A stretch of DNA of 64,000 bases, from NCBI GenBank assembly GCA_023105745.1, contig JALGQZ010000009.1, positions 32,575,409-32,639,408 on the forward strand, given 5' to 3'. Source of the DNA: Austropuccinia psidii. Taxonomy: Eukaryota > Basidiomycota > Pucciniomycetes > Pucciniales > Sphaerophragmiaceae. Each line of letters opens with the position of its first letter. The first letter of the stretch is position 1. The notes below the pieces were generated by a model. That model ran no database searches, had not been told where the DNA came from, and was given only the letters and a program-made list of their open reading frames with translations. The translations under genes were made by a program, and so were the position numbers. Shown piece after piece: positions 24,420-35,800 of this stretch.

Positions 24420-24773
24420 TCAATATTCCCACATTCCTTCGAAAAGTTTTCTTTTGACCATTATCTTGAAATCCTTCTTCAACTCTTCTCTGTCAATTAA
24501 ATTTATTTCCCCCCCTTCTTTTAACTTTGAGTAAGTACCCCACTTCGGACTATACTTTTCTTCTGATTCAATGAGTTTACTTGTCCTTGGGGCCTGGCCT
24601 TGGGTTGTATCCCAAATGGATGGCCACTGAGCTCTTGTGCTCAAACAATGAGGCCAGGTGAGTATATGAAGTGTACCCATCTGGCCAGGCTTAATCAGAA
24701 GAAATTTATAAAAAGTGAATTCAGGGGTCTTGTCCCCATTGGATTTGAAAGAACTGCCCCAACAGCCCTCCAT
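24420..24773 (-). CDS. Unrecognised 117-codon ORF in the 3' region of copy B
   Basis: It begins MEGCWGSSFK and ends KRKLFEGMWEY about 65 bases from the PPT. It has a Lys/Glu-rich C-terminal third, no signal peptide, no membrane span and no motif I recognise. Placement between pol and the 3' LTR would suit an accessory ORF, but the equivalent region left of 42792 has no clear counterpart, so it may be chance. Confidence 0.2.
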   Translation of the reverse strand: MEGCWGSSFKSNGDKTPEFTFYKFLLIKPGQMGTLHILTWPHCLSTRAQWPSIWDTTQGQAPRTSKLIESEEKYSPKWGTYSKLKEGGEINLIDREELKKDFKIMVKRKLFEGMWEY

Positions 24774-25639
24774 AACAATCTTGGGCTGTGGCCCTTGCTA
24801 TAGTAATTCTGGATGGCTCATGCCCTTATGGCCTTTTTTTGCCTAATTGGTCTTCTTGGTGATCTTTGGTCATATTAGAACATATGGCCATTTCTGGCCT
24901 TTTTTGAGGTTCTAGGTGATTATGGTCAATTTCTTGACCTATGGCCATCTATGGCCATTTTAGGGCTCATTGGATTTCTGGGCCTATTTGGCCATTTTTT
25001 AATTTTGGGGTCCTACGGTCCGTGGGCCGTGGGCCGTATGCCACGGTCTGCGGTCTGTGGGGGCTATTGGAGGCCCCCAGGAAAAAAATGAGCCCCTGGG
25101 CCCAAATTTGCTGGGGACCCAGGGGTACCATGGGACCATAACTTCACCTACATGGCCTGGACCCATTGGGGGGTCCAGGACCACCAAGACCATGGCCTCC
25201 CCAAAGTTGCAGGGGAGGCCCTGGGTGATGAATCCAGACCAAGGAGGGCTTTGAGTATTCACCTTGAGGGCTTGAGTGGGAGGCCATAATTGAGTTATGG
25301 CCCACTTCCTTGAGGGTTTTCTCTGAATTTGATGTGGGCTGATTTGACATCTTCACCCTTCTGCTTGGGTATTCTCCATGAGTTGATGACTGAATCCACG
25401 TGAACTTTGACGATTTGGGTGGAGTTAAAACCAGTATCTTGTTCTTGTTTGTGTTTTGTTTGGCTTCTATTCATACTCTTATAAATACTAAAAAAAATGA
25501 AAAAATAAGGGAACCTCCCAATACATGATTTGGGAGGGGATGCTGCTGCTTTAAAGAAATAAAAGAAAGAAAATTATACAAGTAAAGAAAGAAAGAAAAA
25601 TAAAAGAATAAGAGAAAATGAGAGTAAAGAAAGAAATAA

Positions 25640-26200
25640 AGAAAAATCCTGATGGTTGGTCCTTCTTGTGGTGAGTTGCTTGATTCTGGCCAAAGTGTCT
25701 GAAAAATGAAAACCAAGCATTTGATTCTCACAGAGTGGCCAAGGTAATGTTTTACAAGAAGTAGAACCCTCAGGGATGCATACCAGGAGATGGAACTTAC
25801 TTTCATAACTTCCACTCCCCACCAAGCACCATAAAATTGAAAAGAATTGCCATAAATGACTTCTGAGATGAATTGCTATAAATGACTTCTGAAAAGAATT
25901 GCCATAAATGACTTGAAATAATGAATGTTTTTAATTATGATGATTGGCATAAATGAAATGATAAATAAAAGAGAAAGAAAGGAAAATTAAAGAAAGAAAC
26001 ATTTGTCCATATCTTGATAAGGTCCAAATTGGAGGTTATTGGTGTTGTATGCTTCCTGAACCTGTCCAAAGAATTGACAAGTGCTCACAAAGTGGCCAAG
26101 GTGATGCTTACAACAACATATGGGTAGAATACCCCCTTAAAGGTGCATGCCAGGAGAGGAACTTACTTTCATAACTTCTTCTCCCCACCAAGCACCATAA
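25640..26200 (-). repeat. Internal diverged duplication downstream of pol in copy B
   Basis: AACTTACTTTCATAACTT...CTCCCCACCAAGCACCATAA occurs at about 25795-25835 and again at 26159-26204, with related upstream text (CACA.AGTGGCCAAGGT.ATG, CCAGGAGA). The second copy overlaps the end of pol, so the first is a duplicate of the 3' end of the coding region plus flank. Confidence 0.65.
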
Positions 26201-29200
26201 TCAAACTCTTAAGGTATTGGGACCAGGCTTGTCTGGATATAATGAATGGAAATCCTTGACAAGGTCTGGTGAGCTGGTAAGGTTGGAAGCTGATTCCCAA
26301 GTGGTTCTTTCTGGGTCTTCACTGAATCCTTTCCACTCTACAAGATACCATAATTTACCTCTTTTGATTTTTGAGTCCAGAACCTGAGCCACTTCCCATT
26401 CTTCTTGCTCTTCCACTAAAACTCGTTGTGGCGGCAATTGATGACGATTTGGGATAGTTGAATGCTTGACTGGTGATAATAAGGACACATGGAATACAGG
26501 GTGAACTGCCTTCCATTTCTGAGGCAACTTGAGGTGATATGCATGGCTGCCAATCTTCTTCAGAACTTCAAAAGGTCCCAGCCATCTTTCTGATAATTTC
26601 TTGGTGGGTCTTGTTGTCTTGATGTTCTTGGAAGCTAGCCATACTTTGTCCCCAGGTTGGAAATCAGGTGGAATTGCGCTATTTATATATGCATACTTCT
26701 TGAATCTCCTTATTGCTGACTCTAATTCTTTTTTGACAACTTTCTGTACTGTTTGAAGTTTTGTTGATAACTTTCCAGCAGGTGAGTCTTGAGAAATATG
26801 GATTGAGTCAAAGCTGGGATTTCTTCCATAAATGGTGAAAAAAGGTGATTGCTTGGTTGATGAATGTTCTGCATTATTATAGGCAAATTCAGCCAGAGGG
26901 AGCCAGGTGTACCAGTCATCTTGATGATATCTGACATACATCTGAAGGTACTGTTCTAGTATCTGTTTACCCTCTCTGTCTGTCCATCTGTTTCAGGGTG
27001 AAAGGCAGTTGCAAGATCTCTTGATATCTTGAGCTGCTGACACAATTGAGTCCAAAATGATGAAACAAATAAGGATCCTCTATCACTTAAGATACTGACT
27101 GGAAGGCCATGCTTGGAAAATACATGACTAATGAAGATTTGAGCTAACATCAGAGCAGTGATTGTTCCATAAGCTGGAATGAAGATTGACATTTTTGAGA
27201 ATCTGTCCACAACTACTAAAATTGAATCAAAGTTGTTTGACAGTGGCAATTGAGTGATGAAGTCCATTGATAATGAATTCCAAGGACCAGACGGAATTGA
27301 AAGAGGCTTGAGTAATCCAAACTTCTTGTGATGAATGTTCTTGTTTCTTGAGCATTGCTGACATGAGGACACATAGTCCTTGATGAATTGATTCATGCCA
27401 GCCCAATAAAAATCCCTCTTGATGAGCTTGAGGGTCTTCTCCTGGCCAGGATGGCCAGCCAAAGGTGAGTCATGATGCTTTTGAAGAATATTGAGTTGAA
27501 GTTCTTCATTGCTTGGGATTACCACTCTATCTTTGAATAATAATAACTTGGCTTGAGGTTCAAGAGAATAATCTGGAACTGATTCACCTCTTGCTAGCTG
27601 CTTGAGTATTTCTTTATAGTCTTTGTCTTGCCATACTTCTTTTTGAATCTTGTCCACTAAATCTGAGAAAATTTCCACTTTGATTGAGAAGAATCTTGAC
27701 TCTTGATTTCCATCTTGCTTAAGTATTTGATGAAAATTTTGAGGATTCTTGCTGATGAAGTCCACCCCCCTCTCTGGGTACACGTCGTCCCGACGTGACA
27801 AGGCATCTGGTAAAGGGGCCAGCCTGCCTGGGCGGTAAGTGATAGTGAAATGAAATTCTGAGAGAAATTCAGCCCAACGGGCCTGACAACGAGTAAGAAC
27901 TTTGGAAGACATGAAATACTGCAAGGAAGAGTGGTCTGTCAAGACCTCAAAAGGATTGGAAAGAGAAAGAAGAAATGCTCTCCAGCGCTTGAGAGCCCAA
28001 ACTATGCCAAGGAGTTCCTTGTCATGAATTTCATAGTTGAGTTCAGCTGGTAAGAGCTTGCGACTATCAAATGCAATGGGATGCTTTCCTGAGTCATTCA
28101 CCTGACTCAGTACGGCGCCCAATGCATAATCAGAAGCATCAGTCTCTACAATAGTAGGTAGAGATGGATTGAAATGGGATAAGATAGGAGCAGAGGTGAA
28201 AGCTTCTTTGAGTGCTTGAAACTGACTAAGAGCTTCCTCATGGAAGATAAAGAGAGAATCTTTTTTGAGAAGGGAAGTGAGAGAAGTGATTTTTTGGAAT
28301 AATTTTCAATGAAACAACGATAAAAATTGGCAAAGCCAAGAAAAGATTGAAGGGCCTTGATGTTTTTGGGCTGAGGCCAATTGAGGATTTGCTGAACCTT
28401 TGAAGAATCCATCTTGAGGCCATCACTTGAAACAACATAGCCCAAGTATTCCACACTTCAGGCATGGAATACACACTTGGAGGCTTTAGCAAATAAATTA
28501 TTTTCTCTGAGTCTTTGGAGGACAGAGGTCACATGTTTGACATGTTCTTCCTCAGCACTTGAGAATACCATAATATCATCTAGATAAACCACAACAAACA
28601 CATCCAAGAAGTCTGCAAATATATCATTTACAAGATTCTGGAAAGAAGCAGGAGCATTTGTCAAACCAAATGGCATGACCAAATACTCATAACTACCATA
28701 CTTGGTTCTGAAGGCAGTTAAGTGCTCATCCCGCTCTTTGATTCTCAGAAGGTTATATGCACCACGCAAATCTATCTTGGAGAAGATAGTGGAACCGTTG
28801 AATACGGTAAGAAGCTGGTTCATAGGAGGAACAGGGTATCTGTTCTTCCTAGTGACAGCATTGAGTTTGCAGTAGTCAACACACAAACGAAGACCTCCAT
28901 CCTTTTTCTTGACAAAAAGGACAGGTGCTCCTGTTGAAGAGGAGCTTGGTCTAATGAAACCTTTCTCTACATTCTCTGAAATGTAGGCCCGCAGTGTTTC
29001 TGACTCTTGATTTGATAATGAGTAGATAACACCAATTGGAGGTAGAAGACCCTCCAATTCGATATGGTGATCACAGGCGCGGTGTGGAGGAAGTTTCTCA
29101 GCTTTCACCTTGGAGAATACATCCAAATATTGGTGATAAGCAGGAGGGACTACCTTCAACACAGTTTCAATTTCTTCTGGCTCTTCCTCCTCATCCCACT

Positions 29201-29906
29201 GCCCCTCCAGGGATGCATGAAAAGATAAGGGAGGAAGGTCCGTATCCCCTTGAAAGAGATGAAGTGAAGATATGGCAACATCTTCTCCAACATCCTTTAT
29301 CTCTTTGAAGACTTCATTTCTTAATGGAAGTAATGACTGAGAGGGAATAATGGAAGGGATATGGACAGAAGAAGGAAGGGAAGGTGTCTTAAGTTCACCA
29401 ACCAGAGCAACACTGTTGACAGCAGTGGCTAAGTCATTACTAGTAGAAGGAATAATACCACTAGAATCATAGGTGATCAATCCATTTTTCCAATCAATAA
29501 TGGGATTCAAATGGTAAAGGAAATCATAGCCCAATATCAGGTCTTCTCCCTTGGGTGAATCTATGATAAAGAAGTCCCATTCAAATCTTGGGAAGGAAGG
29601 CAAGTCAACTACCCACTTGGTATAATGGGTGATGAACAAGGCAGGGGATTCATTAGAATCCAGAATGAAAAGAGGAATCTTTTCAGGGAGCTCTGACAGA
29701 GTCAATGAGTACTTGAGAACAAAATTCTTTGCAATAAAAGAGTTTGTGGCACCAGAATCAATGAGAATACTATGAAAAATATCAGAGACAGAAGAGAAAA
29801 TAAGAAATTTTAAAGATTTCTTGACACTAGTATTCAGAGTGCACAATTGTGCTCTTGAAGGAAATAAGTGAGAACCATTGAACACATCATGATCCCCACT
29901 CAGGCT
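26201..29906 (-). pseudogene. Gypsy pol of copy B: protease, RT, RNase H, integrase, chromodomain
   Basis: Pol is in the -1 frame of gag. First block (to 28458, about 475 codons): protease LIDSGATNSF near residue 43, RT with Asp in SKIDLRGAY near 372 and YLDD near 433-436. A TGA at 28458-28460 interrupts VFHA-VEYLGY. A frameshift lies in the six-T run 28290-28295 after FIENYSK. The next block (to 26956) has RNase H (DKELLGIVWAL, LTDHSSL), the integrase zinc finger (HHDSPLAGH, CQQC) and DDE residues in SMDFITQLP, SDRGSL and DGQTERVNR. A second frameshift near 26957-26968 leads to the last 246 codons, which end in a chromodomain (WYLVEWKGF, TWES). Removal of four defects would be needed for function; none is at a catalytic residue. 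Confidence 0.92.
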
Positions 29907-31261
29907 TTTCCCTGCTTGCTAGGGAAGCCTCTTGATGATGGCCCAGGCCTGTTCTGAGGTCTCTTGAAGCATTTTTCAATTGGGTGCTTTCCACCACAAT
30001 AAGTGCATAACCCCTCTTGAATCCTCCTCTCCTTTTCAGAACCAATTAATTTATTGTCCTTATTGAGGAGAGCAGAATGGGGTTTGTCCTTCCATGATTG
30101 AGATTGCTTGCCCTTCTTGTTCTTCTTCTGGTGAGGCCTCTTTGAAGATGAATCCTGAGGAGAACTTGAGAGATTGGATCCATTAACAGGAGGCTTCTTC
30201 TCTTGATTGCCACCCTTTTCTTTTTGCCTCTCATGAAATCTTGTGTCTAACTCTAAAGTGACATCCATAAGTTCTTGAAGAGTATCAAAATTTCCAGGGT
30301 GAGAAGCCAACTGATCCAATAGTCTTGATGCCAATCCTCTTCTGAAAACATGGATATAAGCTCTTTTTCCCCAATCTCCAATTCTTGACATTAAGCTTCT
30401 GAAATCTGCAATGTACAAGGAAACATGACCACTCTCCTTCATCCTCAAACTGTCCAATTCTTGTTCAGCTTTCCTGACTTCATTGGGGTCACCAAACAGA
30501 GTGAATAATTGAGATTCAAATAAGGGCCAATTATTGAGGAGGTAGGAAGGGTCTTCATTGGAAATATTTGAGAGATAGGGTTCAATCCACCTTCCAGCTC
30601 TACCAGTGAGAAAAGAAGTTGAGTAAAGAACTTTCTTCCTGTCAGAGAAGAAATTTGATGGATCATTATGAAATATTAATTGACAGGATTGGATAAATCC
30701 TCTCAATTTATGAGCTTGAGTACCATCAAAAGAATCAGGTGCCTTCATGGATGGAGTCTTGAAAGCAGGGGCTTTGGAATTGTCCCTGGGAGCAACTGCT
30801 TGAGTGAGCTGCCCCATGAATTGAGTCATCTGCTCCATCATCTTGAGGAGACTTGGATAAGTTTGAGAGACAAGAGGTTGACTAGAAAGGGCTAGATTAG
30901 AACCCTGAGGCACCTATGGAGCATTTGCCAAGGCATCTGCCACTTCAGTTTCCCCAGAATCTTCCTCTTCCACAGACTCTTCCCCCTCTTCATCTTCAAC
31001 TTCCCCTTGTCTTGCTCTTGCACCTTCAGACATTCCAGGGTAGCCACCCAAAAGTCCAGAAAAGGATCTTGATCTTCTAAATTTCATTCCACCTCTTCTT
31101 GAGGGTGCTGCGCCTTCCATTGGTGGTCCTCTGTCCAAATTTGCACTCAGTTGATGAACTGATGGTGTGCGGTCAAGAGGATCCCTTGCTGTAGGAGTGA
31201 GAACAGCTTGAATTCTTTGGGATCTAGTATTTTTGGCTGGGGGACTATTCTGAACTGGCAT
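29900..31261 (-). pseudogene. Gypsy gag of copy B with one in-frame TAG
   Basis: It starts at the ATG at 31259-31261 (MPVQNSPPAKNTRSQ), chosen because copy E starts identically at 54901 (MPIQHSPPARHTRSQ). An acidic stretch (EDEEGEESVEEED) precedes a TAG at 30914-30916. The same frame then runs 337 more codons through the capsid-like region (FDGTQAHKLRGFIQSCQLIF, FRRGLASRLLDQL) to a CCHC zinc knuckle CTYCGGKHPIEKC and the stop TGA at 29900-29902. Copy E has no stop at the TAG position, so it is most likely a mutation. Total length without the stop is about 453 codons. Confidence 0.9.
29906..29912 (-). other. Putative -1 frameshift site GGGAAAA at the gag-pol junction
   Basis: In gag frame the DNA reads CAG GGA AAA GCC TGA, giving the heptamer G GGA AAA of the X XXY YYZ type three codons before the gag stop. 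The pol frame is -1 to gag and opens just upstream. The same heptamer and distance are kept in copy E (56222-56228). Confidence 0.7.
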
Positions 31262-32052
31262 TTTGAATAAAATGAAATAAAGGTTTATGGTATGAGAATA
31301 ATAATCAGAACTGGGCCAAATCAATCACAATAAAATCTTGAGGAATCTTGAGGAATCAATTCAAATCTTGAGGTGAAATCAAATTCAGTCAATAATCAAA
31401 TCAATTCAACAATCCACAATCAATTCAGATCAAATATCAATAATCTTGAGTAAATCAACAATCAATCAATATTCAAACAATAATCAATCAATCAATAAAT
31501 CAGTGTCTTCAATATGAAATCAAGGTCTTGAGGAATCAATCAATCAATTTAAAATATTCAGAAATCAATTCAATATCTTGATGAGTCAAAATCAGTCAAT
31601 AATCAAAATCAATTCTTGAGGATCAATAAAATATCTTGAGGATTCAAAGTCAATTGATAATCAAAATCAGCTCTTGAGGATCAATCAATATCTTGAGAAG
31701 TCAAAATCAATCAATTTAATCCAAATAAGAATCCTGAGCCGCTGAATCAATAATCCAATGAATCCCAATGAATAATCCAATCAATTAAACCAATAAACCA
31801 ATAATCGATCCTGAATAAGACCTGAATAAGAACACAGAAAAGATTGATTTGATAAAATGAAATGGTCAGCAATGATTAAGAAAGAAGAAAAATCAATTTC
31901 ATGTGAATGAAATGAATGAGATGAAATTGATGAGAGAGAAAAAATCATAATCATTAAAGATCATTAAGTCATAAAAGATCATAATTGATGAATGAGAGAA
32001 ATGAATATAAAGGAATAAAAAGAAAGAATCAAATATGATTTAATTAATTTAA
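31262..32052 (-). other. 5' leader of gypsy copy B with degenerate TTGATT/TTCAAG repeats
   Basis: On plus it is packed with AATCTTGAGG, AATCAATCAA and similar words (for example 31332-31380, 31570-31700). There is no open frame of note. The end next to the LTR (32040-32051, TTAATTAATTTA) occupies the place of the primer-binding site but lacks a TGG start. Confidence 0.75.
32040..32051 (-). other. Primer-binding region of copy B, AT-rich, no TGG
   Basis: In element sense the sequence after the LTR end GTGACA is T then TAAATTAATTAA. It is exactly complementary to TTAATTAATTTA inside the LTR (32415-32426 on minus). That would permit self-priming, though the AT-rich, partly palindromic words make chance pairing easy. 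Confidence 0.4.
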
Positions 32053-32813
32053 TGTCACAGGGGCTCTTTGAAGTGAAGAGGGCCTGGCACTCAGTAAACT
32101 GGGACTCACTTATGGAGGGCTCAAAGATATGATAAGAAGGGATACACTTAAGAGTGTTAAAGATGAATTGCTAAAAGAATAAATATGAGAAAAGCAGCAA
32201 CAAGAAATAAGAGTAAGAAATAGAAGAGCCAACCACAAACAAGTCCAAGTCCACTGTTTCAACCTGTCAGAATGGAAATAGAAGGGTTAATAAGGATATG
32301 GCCACCCAGCTCATACTGTACAGGCAAAGAGAGAAAATGCAAAGACTAACTTAAAACTAAATAACTATAATACCCAAAAATAAGGATAAGAATAATCATA
32401 AATAATAAATAAACTAAATTAATTAACTGGGGAAAAGTCCCCAGGGGGGAGAAAGAGGGGCTGGTATATGTGAGAATCACCAGCCCTGATCCAGAGGAAG
32501 AATTTTCATGAGAATAATTGATGATTGAATTGAGTCTGACCAATACAGGTTCTGTACAGCTGTACAGAGCCTGTACAAGAGGTGTGGTGTATTTGAGTGA
32601 TCATACAGTTTCATACTGGTGTATTGAAACTGTATTGGGTGAATCCAACCTGTACAGGTATTGGCAGGCTGTATTGGGGTACCAAGCTGTATAAATATTT
32701 CAAAATGAAGGTTGCTGAAACTTACTGCTGATACAAGTGCTGGATCTGCTGATTTGAGATGCTTGAGTGGGTGTATGAATGAATACCCTTACCCCTGATG
32801 GATGGTTGTTACA
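32053..32813 (-). repeat. 5' LTR of gypsy copy B
   Basis: 761 bp, the partner of 23593-24353. TTGAT follows at 32814-32818. Two of the differences between the LTRs are C/T or G/A changes at CpG (CTTCGAAG, CAGGCGAAG). Confidence 0.95.
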
Positions 32814-32818
32814 TTGAT

Positions 32819-35800
32819 ATACAGAGTCTTAATGTCTCAGTTCTCTCTTTACCCCTGTAAAATTTGAAACCCAGTAGTTTTTAAATCTTTGTATTGAGGG
32901 AAAGTAAGTCAAAAATATCAAAAATATGAAGATAATGCATTAAAAAGAATCTTTTTGTATTCAGAATGGTCAAAAATAAATCTGAAATGACTTTTAAAAT
33001 GAATTCTATTAGATTTACCTAAACAGATATGAAAAGAGAGATTTCATATGCTCTTTATTGGATTTATCCTGTATTCATATATTTCTTCAGAAGTCCTTTT
33101 AATAATTTTTTTTATTTGATGTTATTTTTTGTCTTAAGAATAGTAGAAATTTTTAATATCCTGCCACTGTAGAAAATAAAAACCTTTTCAAAATTTTGTT
33201 TTTGTGAAAATTAGCATCACTTTTATGGTTAATCTTAATTTAACGCATTTTAATGATAAGCATAATTTTTCAACTTGGTATTACTATTCTTATTGAAGTT
33301 AATGCAATAAGATTCTTTTAATTAATTTTTTTCAATCTTCCAGTAGCAGGATCTGTCTAAATTCTGCTATTGTAAATTTGTAGACAATCATTGAAAAATT
33401 ACAGGAACACACTATACAGCACATGCTACTGTAGTTCAAGAAAGAAATCCTATGGAAAAAAGTTCAAAATTCAAAATAATTACATGATTAAAAATGATAT
33501 AATGATCACTCAAATATAAGGATAATGAAAAAATGAAATCAGAAATGAAGCAAAAACATGTTAATTCTTATTACAGTAATAATAATAAAAAAGGATACTG
33601 TTGATAAGTCCCAATCATAAGGTTAAAAAAAATAAAATGACTCCTATTTTAAAATAAGAATTTCATAAGTAAAATGATAATGATATTTTGTTATTTATTT
33701 CACAAATAAGCCTTTGGAAAAAAGAAAATTATGTAAATTTGGCTTTTTGACAGCATTAAAAAAAACAAGTAGAAACATGTCAAAAACTAAAATTAAAAAT
33801 GACCCAGTTTGAGAGGTCAGCCAAAATAGTGCTACATTGAAACGACCTTTTTTCAATTCATGAGATTTGAGAAGAGTATTCTCACTATAATATATCAGTA
33901 GAGGGTAATAAAAATAATTCATGAGATAAAAAATGGTTTTCTTATATTCAGGGCTTCATAAACCAATTAATTTCTAGATCAAATATATAGCACTGAAGTC
34001 AAAGCTCAAAGGTAGCTGCAGTTTAAAGGAATATTGTAAAGAAATTTGACATTATTTTCTATACATATCAAATCTTGGATAGAATAAGAATAAAATAAAA
34101 TATCTCAAGCTTAATTGAATAAAAAAGAACAAAGGAAATGAAAATTTATATAGCCTTCTAGTGGCTGAGAATGGCTTGGAATCTCACCAAAAAATGGAGC
34201 TCTAGTTTCAACTTAGTACAGCGTACAGGTCTAAGCTAAGACTAAGCTGGGTTCAATTCCTTTTCCAACTGAAACAACTGTTTTCAGGTGTAGCCAATTT
34301 TCTCATGGTGGTTGGGAGGGATCTGCTTAGGTAATTATAAAAAACAAGCTAGAAATTCATAAATTATGGAGAGAAATCTAAGAAATACAATAATCAAAGG
34401 GGAAAATTAGAATAAAAATAATCTTAACTTCTGAAAAATAACTAAAACTCTCATCTTATTAGCTTAATATATTGGATATTCAATTGATATAAAAAATATA
34501 ACATATTTATTTGATCTGGTATATTATATAAACTACAAAGGATATCAAAATTTAAGCCACATGGGGATCATAACAGTATCCTTTCTTTCTTTTGGGTTAA
34601 AGGATTTTAATTACTTGCTATTCCTCAAGTATTTATTGGAAGAAAAGCTAACCAATTTTATATTTTTTAAAATATGAAGAAAATTATTTAGATCAATATT
34701 CCAGAAAATAATTAGCCTAGTTAAGAATATAAAAATCTAACTGTAGTAAGATCTTTAATTGTTTTAAGAGGAAGTATGAAAAAAAATTAAACACATTTCA
34801 GACTAAAGGAGAGTTCAAAAGGTGATTCTTGTTACATAAAGTGATCAGAGCTCATTCCAGAATATACCTTGAATCGTTATGGATATTTCTTTTCAAATCT
34901 ATATGGTTAATAAAGTAATATATGTTGGTGGTTTTATAGAAAGGAACATATCTCTTGTTGAGTATATTTAGCGGGACAGGGGAAACCTTCCGAAATTAAT
35001 CTTATTTTCAAAATTATTGATCTGGTTTCTTTCTAAAATAAAATGTTTCAAGTAATGTTAAATCCTCAATTTGATATAAATAATAAAGATATATAATGCA
35101 GGATATATGCTCAAAGAAATATGGTAATATAAATTTAAATTTAAATATTGACATATTTTTATGAATGATTTTCTATCCACAACAAGAAATATTGAATTTC
35201 TATGTTGAGATTTTGAAGGTAAAAAAACTCAAAACAAAATTCTAGACCAACTGATGTGGTTATTAAAATGGAGATATATAGGAGAAACAGTCTAATGTAA
35301 ACTAATATTGAATTACTAGTTATAACACATAATTTTGAAAAGAGAAAAACAGTTTTTTTAAAAGTTGAGAAAGTTTATCTGAAAAAAAAAGCAAAAATTT
35401 GAAAATAAAAATATTCTGGGAAGTTAATTAACTATGAATAATCAAGATAATGAGAAAATGCAAGCTTCAGTGGAAATAAAAAGGTTAGTGATGAAATGAG
35501 AATCATTATGGGAGGTTTTGGCAGAAAGAATATAATAAAAGGGAGATAAAAAGAGAAGACACATCAAGAGAAGGAGAGATTCACCAGGTGAGTATTTCAG
35601 TAGATGATATTAAATACAACACCAAGTATATTCAAAGAATAACTGCTACTTAAATTAAGAAACACCCTTTTATCGAATTATCATTAATAACATTTGATTT
35701 CATTAAGGAAACATTTTAGTGAGAATTTCTGCTTTAATATCACACTCAGTTATTTATTTTGACAATAAAACTCAGGATTATTTTGAATGAGATTGTAAAC

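Larger units (their letters stand above)
24368..26200 (-). other. Long 3' region of gypsy copy B, GGCC-rich
   Basis: 1.8 kb lies between the pol stop and the PPT. At about 24830-25240 it is unusually GC-rich, full of ATGGCC words and repeats of GGTCCGTGGGCC/GGTCTGTGG. Between 25640 and 26190 a block is duplicated (see separate entry), and a roughly 30-bp unit (AATTGCCATAAATGACTTCTG) is repeated about three times at 25850-25920. A minus-strand ORF of 117 codons (24420-24773) ends close to the PPT and resembles nothing I know. Confidence 0.7.
23588..32818 (-). mobile_element. Complete Ty3/gypsy chromovirus, copy B
   Basis: Element 23593-32813 (9221 bp) is flanked by the exact duplication TTGAT (23588-23592, 32814-32818). 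Its two 761-bp LTRs differ at about 15 positions by eye (98.0% identical), so the insertion is fairly recent. The order on minus is 5' LTR, leader, gag, pol (protease, RT, RNase H, integrase, chromodomain), a long 3' region, PPT and 3' LTR. Gag has one in-frame stop; pol has one stop and two frameshifts. It is structurally complete but not autonomous as it stands. Confidence 0.95.

Noticed and set aside
24941..25356. Overlapping frames on both strands in the copy B GGCC-rich island
   Set aside because: Same composition artefact; no motif.
30914..30916. Programmed readthrough of the TAG in copy B gag
   Set aside because: Copy E has no stop at this place, and B has three further pol defects, so mutation is the simpler reading.
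31320..31800. CRISPR-like direct repeats
   Set aside because: The units are degenerate, unequally spaced and AT-rich, in the leader of a retrotransposon; nothing like repeat-spacer structure.
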